Source: CAVVFX01 sp963747535 (GTDB lineage Bacteria; Acidobacteriota; Terriglobia; Bryobacterales; Bryobacteraceae). Taken from it: a DNA stretch of 64,000 nucleotides. The notes beneath the pieces were generated by a model that ran no database searches, had not been told where the DNA came from, and saw only the letters and a program-made list of their open reading frames with translations. The position numbers and the translations under genes were made by a program. The stretch spans positions 806,001 to 870,000 of the forward strand of contig CAVVFX010000020.1 of the NCBI GenBank assembly GCA_963747535.1, given 5' to 3'. Of this stretch, positions 7,991 to 16,886 are shown piece by piece; within the stretch, counting starts at the first letter, position 1; each line of letters starts with the position of its first letter.

Positions 7991-10900
7991 ATGCATAAAC
8001 GGAAAATATTTTATATTCTGACATTTGTTGCCTTGTTTTTAGTCACCCTGTCGCAACTTATGGGACAGGACGTGGGAACATTAACCGGAACAGTTACCAA
8101 TGCTGCAGGTGCGCGTGTGCCTCAGGCGAATATCACGATCAAGAGCAATAGCACGGGCTTCAGCCAGAGCGTGATTACCGACGCGACCGGTAACTTCACC
8201 ATTTCGAGTTTGCCTCCCGGTACTTATAACATTACTGTCGAGGTCAGCGGATATAAGCGGCTCTCGCAGGAAAACGTGCAAATCATGGCGGGTCAACCGG
8301 TCAGGCTGACTCTCGGAGTACAGGGCGGCAGTACCAGTGAAACCGTCGAGGTAGCTGGTGCGGCGCCAGCTGTGCAGGATCAGAACGGTGAGATCTCGCG
8401 CGCTTACAACTCACGCGAGATATCGCAGTTACCGTTGGAGTATCGTAATCCGCAACAGTTGCTCGATCTGATGCCGGGTGTTACGCCTCCGATGCCGGCG
8501 ACTGTTGAGGTGGTGGAGGATCCACAGGGTAGCCTTGCATGGAATACCAATGGACAACCTGCGCAGGCGAACCGGCAACTGCTGGACGGCACGGAGAACG
8601 ACGAACTATATCGAGGCGTCGCCGTGCATAATCCGACTTTGGATTCCGTGCAGCAGATGAATGTAATCACCGGCGACTACGACGCCGCACAAGGCCGCGC
8701 CGGGGGAGCGATTCTGAACTACGTGACGAATCGCGGCACGAACGGCCTGCACGGAAGTCTGTTCGAGTTCAATGACAACGCGTGGTTCAATGCCAGAAAC
8801 TACTTCAATCCTGTGGGTTTTCCTCAGGACCGCTACAACTCCAATCTGATGGGCGGCAGCGTCGGAGGCCGCATCGTTAGAGATCACATCTTCTTCTTCG
8901 GATCGTGGGAAAGTGATTATCTTCGCTCCGATCAGTCTTCTGTCGCGACCGTGCCCACATCGGACATCCTGAGCGGTAACTTCAGCAATGTTCCCGGCGC
9001 GGTCATCTACAATCCCTTCTCGGGATCGGCGAACGGTACCGGCCGCATTCAGTTCCCGGGCAATATGATTCCGGCGAGCTTGATCAGCCCGGTAGCGGCT
9101 CAATTGCTTCCCTATTTTCCTACGCCTAACGAGCCGGGGTACACCAATAACTACCTGGCGGCTGAACCTTATCGCAATGACGACCTCCGCTTCGAAGGCC
9201 GGATCGACGACCGGTTTAACGATCGCACCGGCATGTACCTCACCTACGGTTACGGAAATGCTTTCGCTGCTCAGAACAGCGTGCTCGGCCTGATCGGCAC
9301 CTCCCTGGATTCGCACCTGCGCGACGATCATGCCAGCATCGGGGTAACCCATTCTTTCGGCGCATCCACCACCACCGACCTTCGTTTCACTTACTCGCGG
9401 TATAACGACAGCATCTATCCTTCGAGTGCCAACCTGCCGGCGGCGGCTGTCGGAATTTCGTACGCCAACGGCGCCGCGATCACCGGCGGATTACCGGCTG
9501 TGTCGATACAGGATCTTCCGGCGATCGGCGCCAATCCCAACTATCCCCAGGACAATATTGACGAGTCACTACACCTGAGTAACTCCTGGAGCAAACGGTG
9601 GCGGGGCCATGACCTCCGGTTTGGAGTCGACCTTTGGGGCGTTCGCCTGGACGGCTTCCAGAACCTGAACTATGGCCCGAACGGCGCGTTTACGTTTAGC
9701 GCTGGTGCGACCAGCCTGGACGGCGGCGGTCCCATCGGAGGGTATGGCAGCTATGCAAACGCGTTCGCAGCTTTTATGCTGGGAACTCCGACGCAAACCG
9801 GCGTAGGGCTGAACGTGGTCAGTCCTTCAAACTACACTATGCAAACGTCGGGATACGTTGCGGACACATTTCAGCTGACACACCATCTGACACTCGATGT
9901 TGGGCTTCGCTATGACCTGTTCAGTCCCCTACAGCCGCGCAACTCAGCGGGGAACTTCATCTACGACTTACCGAGCAACATGTTACTGCCGATCAATCAA
10001 GGCTTCGTAAACGGTCGGGGCAACGTTCGCTATGACACGGATAACTGGGCGCCCCGCTTTGGCTTTGCCTACCGGTTCGGCGAGAAGACCGTGATCCGCG
10101 GCGGATACGGCATCAGCTACTGGAATGGCACGAGTCAGTTCGGTAACGAGTTCGTGAACGTCAATTCCGGGTTGGAGCAGGGCGTCAACGGGACCTATGG
10201 CGTGGCTGGAAGCTTCAACCAGGTTCCCTATCCCCAGGTTCTCACCGGACCGACGGTGGCACCCAATGCCACTTACTATATAGTCCCGCGTAACATCCAG
10301 ACGCCGTATGTGCAGTCGTTCAACGTCTCGCTTCAGCGGGAACTGGGCTGGGCGACGGTTCTGGACGTCAGCTACGTCGGTTCGCTGGGACGCGAGTTGC
10401 CGTACGTAGAAGACCTCAACGCAGCGCCCCCCGGAACCGGCGTCGCGGGTATGCCGTTTAACGTTGCGTCTTACGGAGACAGAACCTCTCCAATCTATCT
10501 GGAGAGCACCGGCGCTAACAGCAACTACAACGCGTTGCAAGTCAATATTACGAAACGGTTCAGCCAGGGTCTGGCGCTGACGTTCGCTTATACGTGGAGC
10601 AAGTCGCTCGATAACACCAACGGTCTCCTGCCCCTACAGGATAGCTTCAATCCCACGAACAACTACGGTCTATCGAATTTCGATCGAACCAACCTGCTGA
10701 CGATCAGCCATGTCTGGCAGTTACCCTTCGGCGCGGGGACCCATCACTTGAGCAACGGTGTACTCGGCCACATTCTGGGACCCTGGCAACTCGACGGCAT
10801 CTTTACCTACGCCTCCGGAACACCCTGGACCCCGACGGCAGATCCGGGTCTCTGTGCCTGCCCGGGCAATACGGTCCGCGCCGACGTCGTGCCTGCCGGT

Positions 10901-11254
10901 TATTCGACCATCATCAGCTACTATCCGACCTTCTTCGGTTTCTTCCCGTTTGCTTACAATGTTCAGAACTACGCGCTGGCTCAACCCCAAGCGGGTTACT
11001 ACGGGAACTTAGGACGCAATGTCCTCCGCGGCCCCGGTTTTGCCAACTACAATATGTCGATCTTCCGCTCGTTTGTGATGCGGGAAGGCATGCGGTTGGA
11101 ATTGCGGGGGGAAGCATACAACTTAGCCAACTCGTCATTCTTCGCCAACCCATCGGTGACCAACGTCAATGCGGGTAACTTTGGTCAGAGCACTTCCTTA
11201 CTGCCGGGTTTCAGTCAACGGACTATTCAACTGGCTCTCAGGCTGGTGTTCTAA
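7991..11254 (+). CDS. TonB-dependent receptor, Oar-like, with carboxypeptidase-regulatory N-terminal domain
   Basis: 1087 aa outer-membrane protein. A signal peptide (through about residue 26, LSQLMGQ) is followed by a carboxypeptidase-regulatory-like Ig fold at about 28-110 (GTLTGTVTNAAGARVPQANI), a plug region (about 120-240), and a long beta-barrel ending in a terminal Phe (LALRLVF), the usual C-terminal signal for BAM insertion. GAGGGA lies four bases before the ATG. This family is strongly expanded in Acidobacteria and is presumed to import large substrates such as oligosaccharides or peptides; the ligand cannot be read from sequence. The 176-bp upstream region is AT-richer than its surroundings and probably carries its promoter. 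Confidence 0.9.
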   Translation: MHKRKIFYILTFVALFLVTLSQLMGQDVGTLTGTVTNAAGARVPQANITIKSNSTGFSQSVITDATGNFTISSLPPGTYNITVEVSGYKRLSQENVQIMAGQPVRLTLGVQGGSTSETVEVAGAAPAVQDQNGEISRAYNSREISQLPLEYRNPQQLLDLMPGVTPPMPATVEVVEDPQGSLAWNTNGQPAQANRQLLDGTENDELYRGVAVHNPTLDSVQQMNVITGDYDAAQGRAGGAILNYVTNRGTNGLHGSLFEFNDNAWFNARNYFNPVGFPQDRYNSNLMGGSVGGRIVRDHIFFFGSWESDYLRSDQSSVATVPTSDILSGNFSNVPGAVIYNPFSGSANGTGRIQFPGNMIPASLISPVAAQLLPYFPTPNEPGYTNNYLAAEPYRNDDLRFEGRIDDRFNDRTGMYLTYGYGNAFAAQNSVLGLIGTSLDSHLRDDHASIGVTHSFGASTTTDLRFTYSRYNDSIYPSSANLPAAAVGISYANGAAITGGLPAVSIQDLPAIGANPNYPQDNIDESLHLSNSWSKRWRGHDLRFGVDLWGVRLDGFQNLNYGPNGAFTFSAGATSLDGGGPIGGYGSYANAFAAFMLGTPTQTGVGLNVVSPSNYTMQTSGYVADTFQLTHHLTLDVGLRYDLFSPLQPRNSAGNFIYDLPSNMLLPINQGFVNGRGNVRYDTDNWAPRFGFAYRFGEKTVIRGGYGISYWNGTSQFGNEFVNVNSGLEQGVNGTYGVAGSFNQVPYPQVLTGPTVAPNATYYIVPRNIQTPYVQSFNVSLQRELGWATVLDVSYVGSLGRELPYVEDLNAAPPGTGVAGMPFNVASYGDRTSPIYLESTGANSNYNALQVNITKRFSQGLALTFAYTWSKSLDNTNGLLPLQDSFNPTNNYGLSNFDRTNLLTISHVWQLPFGAGTHHLSNGVLGHILGPWQLDGIFTYASGTPWTPTADPGLCACPGNTVRADVVPAGYSTIISYYPTFFGFFPFAYNVQNYALAQPQAGYYGNLGRNVLRGPGFANYNMSIFRSFVMREGMRLELRGEAYNLANSSFFANPSVTNVNAGNFGQSTSLLPGFSQRTIQLALRLVF

Positions 11255-11279
11255 CGGAGGCAGGCGCGGCTCGGCAGGT

Positions 11280-11885
11280 CTACCGGGCCGCGCCCCACAT
11301 TTCGCGCAGCCGCTCAATGGAGGCGGGATCCAAAGTCAATTTTTCCCGGGTCAAATCGCGAGCTGATTGGACCGAGCGCGCAATCCCTGCGTGAGCATGC
11401 TCGACGGTCGACAGCAACGCGTGATAGAGTTCATGAGCCACCACCCTCCCGAGAGCACGGCCGTAAACCTGGTCCTGCGGTGTCTTCGATACGGCCGGAA
11501 CAAATGCCCGCACCTCGTTGCAGAAAATGTGGACGAACGGCATGACCCGTCCTCCAGAGATTTCTGTGCGACCCAGCGCAGGGGAATCGAGCAGCGCGGG
11601 CTGATTCAACTGTACCGGATCGACGGACCATCCAGCCTGGCAAACTCCCTGGAAACGCACCAGGATAATCTTCTGGAATCTCTCGAGTGAGTCCGCATCG
11701 CCCAGCCCCTGGAAAGTCAGGTCCAATTGCGCCGGCCCCAGGATCTCCCTGATCTCGGATTTCATTACACTTACGACAGCCGTCTCCGGCGGCGTTTTGA
11801 AATCGAAGAGAATCTCGATGGGCTGTACAGCCAGGCATACGCCTGTAAATTGGACGCCGAGGACGAATTGTGAGATCCATCCCAT
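11280..11885 (-). CDS. Zincin-like (HExxH) protein, probably exported
   Basis: 201 aa. The only strong motif is HELYH at residues 151-155, the zinc-binding HExxH of metallopeptidases, followed by EHAHAGIARS, which offers a third histidine. The rest (IEILFDFKTPPE near residue 25, later FNCEVRAFV-type text) matches a small acidobacterial hypothetical family I recognise only by pattern. The N-terminus is hydrophobic and may be a signal peptide (MGWISQFVLGVQFTGVCLAV), though not a classic one. Convergent with the TonB receptor. Protease activity is possible but unproved. Confidence 0.6.
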   Translation of the reverse strand: MGWISQFVLGVQFTGVCLAVQPIEILFDFKTPPETAVVSVMKSEIREILGPAQLDLTFQGLGDADSLERFQKIILVRFQGVCQAGWSVDPVQLNQPALLDSPALGRTEISGGRVMPFVHIFCNEVRAFVPAVSKTPQDQVYGRALGRVVAHELYHALLSTVEHAHAGIARSVQSARDLTREKLTLDPASIERLREMWGAAR

Positions 11886-11962
11886 AATTTTCTGCTGGTG
11901 TTGGTCTATCGTACTACAAACCTGCCTCCGCCGCTCGCGGTATGCTAGTTGCTTCGAAGACG

Positions 11963-12319
11963 ATGCATCTCAAGATCGAAAGGCGAGGAATAGAAAGTGG
12001 GGTCGCCGTAATTGAAATCGGCGGACGCATAGCGCTCGGTCCGGAGAGCCGCCATATCGAACCGGAGATGCTGGGGGCTATTACCGAGGGCGCCCGGACG
12101 ATTATTATGGATCTTTCCGGGGTCAGCCACATCGATAGCACGGGCATCGGTATCATGGCATATTGTTTCGGAAAGGCTACCCAGAGGGGTGCCGAGTTGC
12201 GCATTGTAGGAGCGAAGACCAATGTTCTCGAACTGTTCCGGATGACCCGGCTGTTGAACGTGATCCCATTCTTTCCTGATCTGAACTCCGCTCTGCAGGG
12301 AAACGACAGGCTGGCATAA
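11963..12319 (+). CDS. STAS-domain anti-anti-sigma factor-like protein
   Basis: 118 aa from the ATG at 11963 (MHLKIERRG); an in-frame ATG at 11942 would add seven residues. The protein is one STAS domain: AVIEIGGRIALGPESRH, then IIMDLSGVSHIDSTGIGIM, where the Ser/Thr after ASP (DST) is the phosphorylation site used in SpoIIAA/RsbV proteins by partner anti-sigma kinases. No RsbW-type kinase is nearby, so its partner is unknown. It is followed 14 bp later by an unknown gene on the same strand, probably co-transcribed. Confidence 0.85.
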   Translation: MHLKIERRGIESGVAVIEIGGRIALGPESRHIEPEMLGAITEGARTIIMDLSGVSHIDSTGIGIMAYCFGKATQRGAELRIVGAKTNVLELFRMTRLLNVIPFFPDLNSALQGNDRLA

Positions 12320-12333
12320 GGCGGAGCATTCCA

Positions 12334-12837
12334 ATGCAAGTTCTACAAGCAGGCGAACACAAACTAATTCTTTTGGAGCTCGACGCCGAGCTGGTGACCG
12401 CCGCAGCGCGGCAGGCAGGCTTCGATGCACGAGTCAAAGACAGTGCCAGAGGCATCGTTCTGGATTTGACGGCCGTGGGCCGCTCGGCTCCGCTATTGCT
12501 CTTCGATGCCGCGGATCAAGGGAACCTGGGATGGTTTTCGCGATGCCAGTTCTACGTAGATGGACGAACCGGCATGGTGATGCAGACGCCCATCTCGCTG
12601 GCCAATAAAAAGGACCGCTCGGGCAAAAACCAGCCCAATGCGGTCCGCATCCGGATCTCTAAGGAACTGCCCGCATCTTTTCGGCTGCCCGGCAAACAGC
12701 CCCTGACCGAGCCGGTGTTCTACGCGCTGCTACAGAACTTCCTGCATGCTTTGATGCAGACCGGCGTGGCAGTCTGCGGCGGGCTCGTCGTCCAGCCGCT
12801 GACCGGCCGGACGGAAGTCATCGGGCCGCGAAATTAG
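12334..12837 (+). CDS. Unknown protein in an operon with the STAS gene
   Basis: 167 aa with no motif I recognise. It has no signal peptide or membrane segment; the second half alternates basic and hydrophobic residues (PNAVRIRISKELPASFRLPG). The start ATG is 14 bp after the STAS stop, so the two are probably one transcript and may act together in signalling. A short helical C-terminal region (FYALLQNFLHALMQTGV) could mediate protein contact. Confidence 0.7.
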   Translation: MQVLQAGEHKLILLELDAELVTAAARQAGFDARVKDSARGIVLDLTAVGRSAPLLLFDAADQGNLGWFSRCQFYVDGRTGMVMQTPISLANKKDRSGKNQPNAVRIRISKELPASFRLPGKQPLTEPVFYALLQNFLHALMQTGVAVCGGLVVQPLTGRTEVIGPRN

Positions 12838-12843
12838 GGTGGC

Positions 12844-12900
12844 GGCGCCAGTGGCGCCGACCAGGCTACTAGAAACGTAGAGGCTGAAGCCTGTGCTACG
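12844..12900. repeat. Hairpin-rich convergent spacer with CAGGCT-type palindromic repeat
   Basis: Contains GGCGCCA-GT-GGCGCC (12844-12858) and then CGTAG-AGGCT-GA-AGCCT-GTG-CTACG (12876-12900), a copy of a dispersed palindrome also seen at 22286-22306 and 36784-36805. The lepB stop codon lies inside the second palindrome. Confidence 0.65.
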
Positions 12901-13657
12901 TGGCTCGGATCAGCTTGAACATGCGATCCCACCGCGTCTTCGAAAAAAAGTGCATAGCGACATCGAAAAAATGGCGCGCGCTATAGCTGGTCAGGTCCTC
13001 CGTCGAAGCTTCATAGGACCAGTAGACGAGGACTGGCTTGCCGATAATATTTTCTGCCGGCACCAGTCCCCAAATGCGGCTATCGGAAGAATTATCGCGA
13101 TTGTCGCCCATGGCGAAGTATTTTCCCTCTGGCACGACTAGCTCGCCGGCCCGGACATTCTCACTCAACATCAACCGCGCTTGCGCGGTGACCTCCAGGG
13201 GCACGACGGCTGAAGGAAAGTCATCCCGGTACGGAATTCGGCGCGAGTCGACATGCTGCGCGTAGGGTTCAACAAGCTTAGTGCCGTTGCGGAATACCTG
13301 CTTGTCTTCGATGCGGATCCGGTCGCCTGGGACCCCGATCACGCGCTTGATGTAGTTCTGCGAGATATCCGGCGGCCATCGGAATACGATAATGTCACCG
13401 CGTTTGACATCGCTGTACGGCAGCACGCGCATGGCGAACGAGCCCCGCGGCGCATAGGCCAGTTTATCGACCAACACGTGATCCCCGGTCATGAGAGTAC
13501 TCTCCATGGATCCACTCGGAATCACGAACGGCTGAGCGATGGTGCTGGTGGCGAAGAGGAATACGATCACACTAAAAGCCCAGTCGGCAATGGTGGATCG
13601 CTTAGTACCGAAGTGACTTACGTTTTGCATAACGTTTGCTAAGATCGTACGTAACAT
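12896..13657 (-). CDS. lepB: Signal peptidase I
   Basis: 253 aa inner-membrane enzyme that removes Sec and Tat signal peptides. One membrane segment near residues 25-43 precedes the catalytic serine in PSGSMESTL (S50); the general-base lysine is in NYIKRVIGVPGD (K104), and the conserved GDNRDNSSDSR box follows near residue 190. Length and box order fit a single-TM type I signal peptidase. The ATG at 13657 is only nine bases from the divergent GNAT start; a later ATG (13630, MQNVSH) is a credible alternative and would leave room for promoters. Confidence 0.93.
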   Translation of the reverse strand: MLRTILANVMQNVSHFGTKRSTIADWAFSVIVFLFATSTIAQPFVIPSGSMESTLMTGDHVLVDKLAYAPRGSFAMRVLPYSDVKRGDIIVFRWPPDISQNYIKRVIGVPGDRIRIEDKQVFRNGTKLVEPYAQHVDSRRIPYRDDFPSAVVPLEVTAQARLMLSENVRAGELVVPEGKYFAMGDNRDNSSDSRIWGLVPAENIIGKPVLVYWSYEASTEDLTSYSARHFFDVAMHFFSKTRWDRMFKLIRAT

Positions 13658-13666
13658 TGCGACGAT

Positions 13667-14254
13667 ATGTTCCCTATTTCCGCAGGAATCTCACCCCAAG
13701 GTCCCATAGAGATTCGTCTCTTCGAAGAACACCACGCTGACCGTCTATGCCGGTTGATTGATCGTAACCGGGCCGGCTTGCGCCAGTGGCTGCCGTGGCT
13801 GGACTGGTCACATACAACGGCTGATACCGCCCAGCACATTCGCCAATCTTATGAGCGATACAAAGCGTCCAATGGATTCTCCGCGGGTATCTGGATTGGC
13901 GATCAGTTAGCCGGCGCGATCGGACTGCACGCCATCGATGCCAGGCATCGCAGCTCCAGTATCGGCTACTGGCTTTCCGAAGCATACCGTGGCGGTGGGA
14001 CTATGACTCAAGCTTGCCGCTCTGTGATTACCGAGGCGTTTGGGCACTACCGGTTGCATCGCATCGAGATCCGCTGCGCCACCGGGAACCAAAAGAGCTG
14101 CGCCATTGCCCAGCGCCTGGGGTTCACTTACGAAGGTACGCTCCGTGAAGCGGAGTGGCTGTACGACCATTTTGTCGACCTCCACGTGTATAGCATGCTG
14201 GAACAGGACTGGCAGGCAGCCAGCCACGGCGCAGACGGCAACAGGGGCTTGTAG
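13667..14254 (+). CDS. RimJ/RimL-type GNAT N-acetyltransferase
   Basis: 195 aa, full length for the family that acetylates N-termini of ribosomal proteins or small amines. It begins with the typical EIRLFEEHHADRLCRLID segment and has the acetyl-CoA region around SIGYWLSEAYRGGGTMTQAC, then EIRCATGNQKSCAIAQRLGF and the closing EGTLREAEW. Divergent from lepB with almost no spacer. Substrate unknown. Confidence 0.85.
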   Translation: MFPISAGISPQGPIEIRLFEEHHADRLCRLIDRNRAGLRQWLPWLDWSHTTADTAQHIRQSYERYKASNGFSAGIWIGDQLAGAIGLHAIDARHRSSSIGYWLSEAYRGGGTMTQACRSVITEAFGHYRLHRIEIRCATGNQKSCAIAQRLGFTYEGTLREAEWLYDHFVDLHVYSMLEQDWQAASHGADGNRGL

Positions 14255-14280
14255 CCCGTGAACGGTTTGGTCAACCTACA

Positions 14281-14811
14281 ATGGAAGGCATGGAACTCAC
14301 GCAAAAAAAGATCGTCATCCTGGTCGATAACTTATATCAGGAAATGGAAGTCTGGTATCCCTACTACCGCTTCAAAGAAGCGGGTGCATCAGTCCTGTGT
14401 GCGGGAGCTGTCGCCGGCGCCACCTATACCAGCAAGACAGGCTACCCGGTGAAGGCGGACTTGTCATACGATCAGCTCGATCCCGCGGATTTTGATGGCG
14501 TGATCGCTCCCGGCGGTTTCGCGCCAGACTACATCCGTCGTCACGAGAAAGCCATGAAGTTCGTCAAAGCCTGCGACGCCGCGGGCAAACTGGTCGCCGC
14601 GATCTGCCACGGACCCTGGATCCTGTGCTCGGCCGGAGTGCTCAAAGGACGGCGAGCCACGTCTTTCTTTGCGATTAAAGACGACGTTAGCAATGCGGGG
14701 GCTAAGTGGGAGGATAGTGAAGTAGTGGTTGATCGCAACCTGGTTACGTCGCGAAAACCGGACGACCTTCCGGCCTTCTGCCGGGAGTCGATCAAGGTAT
14801 TACTGGGGTAA
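14281..14811 (+). CDS. DJ-1/PfpI family protein
   Basis: 176 aa from ATG 14281 (a second ATG at 14290 is equally possible). The fold is the PfpI/DJ-1 class I glutamine amidotransferase-like sandwich: IVILVDNLYQEMEVW at the start, DGVIAPGGFAPDYIR, and the nucleophile elbow AAICHGPW with C109-H110. A Glu near residue 21-23 completes the usual triad region. Family members act as deglycases, proteases or stress proteins, and the activity cannot be fixed from sequence. Cytoplasmic; follows the GNAT on the same strand after 26 bp. Confidence 0.85.
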   Translation: MEGMELTQKKIVILVDNLYQEMEVWYPYYRFKEAGASVLCAGAVAGATYTSKTGYPVKADLSYDQLDPADFDGVIAPGGFAPDYIRRHEKAMKFVKACDAAGKLVAAICHGPWILCSAGVLKGRRATSFFAIKDDVSNAGAKWEDSEVVVDRNLVTSRKPDDLPAFCRESIKVLLG

Positions 14812-14869
14812 CTGGAACACAGGTGTGCGGGCCGCGGCACACTGTCGCGCCGCGGCCGCTCAAGGATAC

Positions 14870-15175
14870 CTATTCCGCCGACTTCACGCTGTCAATGTTC
14901 AGGGTGTCGCCATCGACTTTCCCGGTGATGGTCACCTTCTTGCCTAGCTGGTCCATGACTTTGGACGGATCACTTACTTTGTAAACCTTGTCGCCGACAA
15001 CTGCGACTGGAGCCGCGCCGCCCTTCACGCAACCATTAACGCACTTGGCATTCATGTCGCTGGCATGCTTGGCGCCGCATTTCGAGTCGCTGATATAGGC
15101 GTTGAATTCTTCTGCAAAGGCGCTGAGGCCGAAAAGCGACAGAGCCATAATGGACGAAAATACGATCTTCTTCAC
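14870..15175 (-). CDS. Small secreted cysteine-containing protein
   Basis: 101 aa from a GTG at 15175, chosen because a perfect AGGAGG (15181-15186 on the complement) sits five bases upstream. Signal peptide VKKIVFSSIMALSLFGLSAFA is followed by a mature domain with three cysteines (ISDSKCGAKH, NAKCVNGCVKGGAAP) and a C-terminal OB-like strand pattern (GKKVTITGKVDGDTLNIDSV). Similar small periplasmic proteins are common in Acidobacteria; no function is known to me. Stands alone. Confidence 0.75.
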   Translation of the reverse strand: MKKIVFSSIMALSLFGLSAFAEEFNAYISDSKCGAKHASDMNAKCVNGCVKGGAAPVAVVGDKVYKVSDPSKVMDQLGKKVTITGKVDGDTLNIDSVKSAE

Positions 15176-15306
15176 GACTGCCTCCTGGTACGTACTGCTT
15201 ATAGAACTATACTCTCCTGATAGGTACGGATGCAAATGGTTATATCGAACACCTTCTTGCGTAATCGTCTAACATCGGTGGTGCATTTCGCCGAAGCCCT
15301 GACTTC

Positions 15307-16482
15307 TTATGAGAGCATTCCCCACTCGGCGCGGGACTTCTTCCAGTACGCTTCGAGCGCGAGGTGCACCGGATTACAGGCTGCGATACCGGCTTCGACC
15401 GGTGCGTTGAGCGCTCCAACGTTACGAACCGCATTGACGAAATTGGCGGTGTGGGCAGCTTCAAGTGAACCCGAAGCGCGGACCTCGACGACCTCGCCTT
15501 TCCGTGGTTTGAACCGGTAATCGCCCCGCGTGATCTCAAGCGTGCCGGCGGTGCCCAGAAACACGACTCCCGGCCGATCGTCGTTCAGGGGCAGAACGCT
15601 GGATTCGAACGTCAGGTTCCAGCCGCCCTTGTACTGCAGGATGGCACTGACGGTATCGGGATTCTCCCTCCCGTCTTTCAATTGATAGATGCCCCCTAAC
15701 GTTACCGCGCTTACCGGCTCCGTCTCGCCCATCATCCATTGCGCGACGTCGGCCCAGTGAGTCAAAATATCAGCCAGCAACCCGTTGCCGTAGTCGTGGA
15801 AGCATCGCCACGAATCGTAGCGGGCCGTTTCGTAGGGCCGCTTCGGCGCGGGCCCGAGAAAGCGGTCCCAGTCCAGGCTCGCCGGTTGGGGCGCCGGAGT
15901 GATGTTTCGCGCCTGCCAGGGGAAGTTGCTCCACGCGGTCCTCACGATAGCCACTTTGCCCAATTTCGCCTTGTCGAATATTTCCTCTTTCGCCTGCTGG
16001 TAGTGCGCGCCACTACGCTGCTGGGTCCCACACTGCAGCACTTTACCGCTGGCCCGCACCGCTTGGAGCAACTGATGCCGCTCACCGTAGCGGTGAGTGG
16101 TCGGCTTCTCGAGGTAGACGTGTTTACCGGCCCCCAGCGCTGCGCAGCCGAGGCTCAGGTGAAGGTGGTCAGGCACGGCTACCAACACAGCGTCGACACC
16201 GGGACGGGCCAGAGCTTCCTCGTGCGCGGTACACTGAAACGGCTTTTCACCAGCTGAGGCTAGAACGTCCATGGCGCGCCGGCGCTGCACGTCGTAGATG
16301 TCGCAAATGGCTCGCAGTTCAACCTGCCCGCCTTTGAGAAAGGCCGCCATAACCTCGCGCCCACGCCGTCCACTGCCGATGAGGGCAATGCCGAGCTTGT
16401 CATTGGCTCCCAAAATCCGCTGGTAGGATGCCGCGGTCAACGCTGCTCCTCCGACGATCCGTCCAAGGTCTCTTCGATTCAT
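15307..16482 (-). CDS. Gfo/Idh/MocA family oxidoreductase with Tat-type leader
   Basis: 391 aa. A twin-arginine leader (MNRRDLGRIVGGAALTAASY) precedes a Rossmann fold with GIALIGSGRRGREVMAAFL and the family's EKPTTHRY motif, where the lysine is the conserved catalytic residue of dinucleotide-dependent sugar oxidoreductases. The C-terminal half is the alpha/beta dimerisation domain. Tat-exported Gfo/Idh proteins are typical of Acidobacteria and Planctomycetes and are presumed to act on sugars or sugar acids in the periplasm. It is the last gene of a minus-strand series with the small membrane and ThuA genes. Confidence 0.88.
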   Translation of the reverse strand: MNRRDLGRIVGGAALTAASYQRILGANDKLGIALIGSGRRGREVMAAFLKGGQVELRAICDIYDVQRRRAMDVLASAGEKPFQCTAHEEALARPGVDAVLVAVPDHLHLSLGCAALGAGKHVYLEKPTTHRYGERHQLLQAVRASGKVLQCGTQQRSGAHYQQAKEEIFDKAKLGKVAIVRTAWSNFPWQARNITPAPQPASLDWDRFLGPAPKRPYETARYDSWRCFHDYGNGLLADILTHWADVAQWMMGETEPVSAVTLGGIYQLKDGRENPDTVSAILQYKGGWNLTFESSVLPLNDDRPGVVFLGTAGTLEITRGDYRFKPRKGEVVEVRASGSLEAAHTANFVNAVRNVGALNAPVEAGIAACNPVHLALEAYWKKSRAEWGMLS

Positions 16483-16500
16483 CCGTTGGTCCCGTCGCCC

Positions 16501-16764
16501 TTAGTTGTATCTGCTCCGCGCGGTTTGCCCGATCAGCCCCAGATCCGCCAGCACGCAGATGATGAGGGCGATAAGATAGACCCCCTGCGGGCTGCCACCG
16601 CTATTCAGGATCCAGGCGTAGACCAGCGTCGTCAGCGGAAGAAAGAAGAAGCCGAGCAGGGGAATCAGTAATCCGTGATAAGCCCGGTCCAGGAACCGGG
16701 TGAAGAAAAACAGCAGCACCAGTATCAGGCGGGGGAAAGCGATCCCTATGATCAGGAGACACAT
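16501..16764 (-). CDS. Small three-TM membrane protein
   Basis: 87 aa from ATG 16764 (a TTG at 16785 is an alternative). Three hydrophobic segments: MCLLIIGIAFPRLILVLLFF, then LLIPLLGFFFLPLTTLVYAW, then VYLIALIICVLADLGL. It ends 18 bp before the Gfo/Idh gene on the same strand, so the two are likely co-transcribed. No family function known. Confidence 0.65.
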   Translation of the reverse strand: MCLLIIGIAFPRLILVLLFFFTRFLDRAYHGLLIPLLGFFFLPLTTLVYAWILNSGGSPQGVYLIALIICVLADLGLIGQTARSRYN

Positions 16765-16886
16765 ATTAACAGCATACAGCGGCAAACCAGGGAAAATGCT
16801 GCGGTCGCCTCAATCCTGCAATGAACCAATGTTCCGCCAGGAACGCGTGCGCTCGGATTCGTCGCGCACCGGCATGTTGTTGGCGG

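Noticed and set aside
15739..16257. 172-codon plus-strand frame inside the Gfo/Idh gene
   Set aside because: Antisense shadow; the Gfo/Idh signature and Tat leader are on the minus strand.
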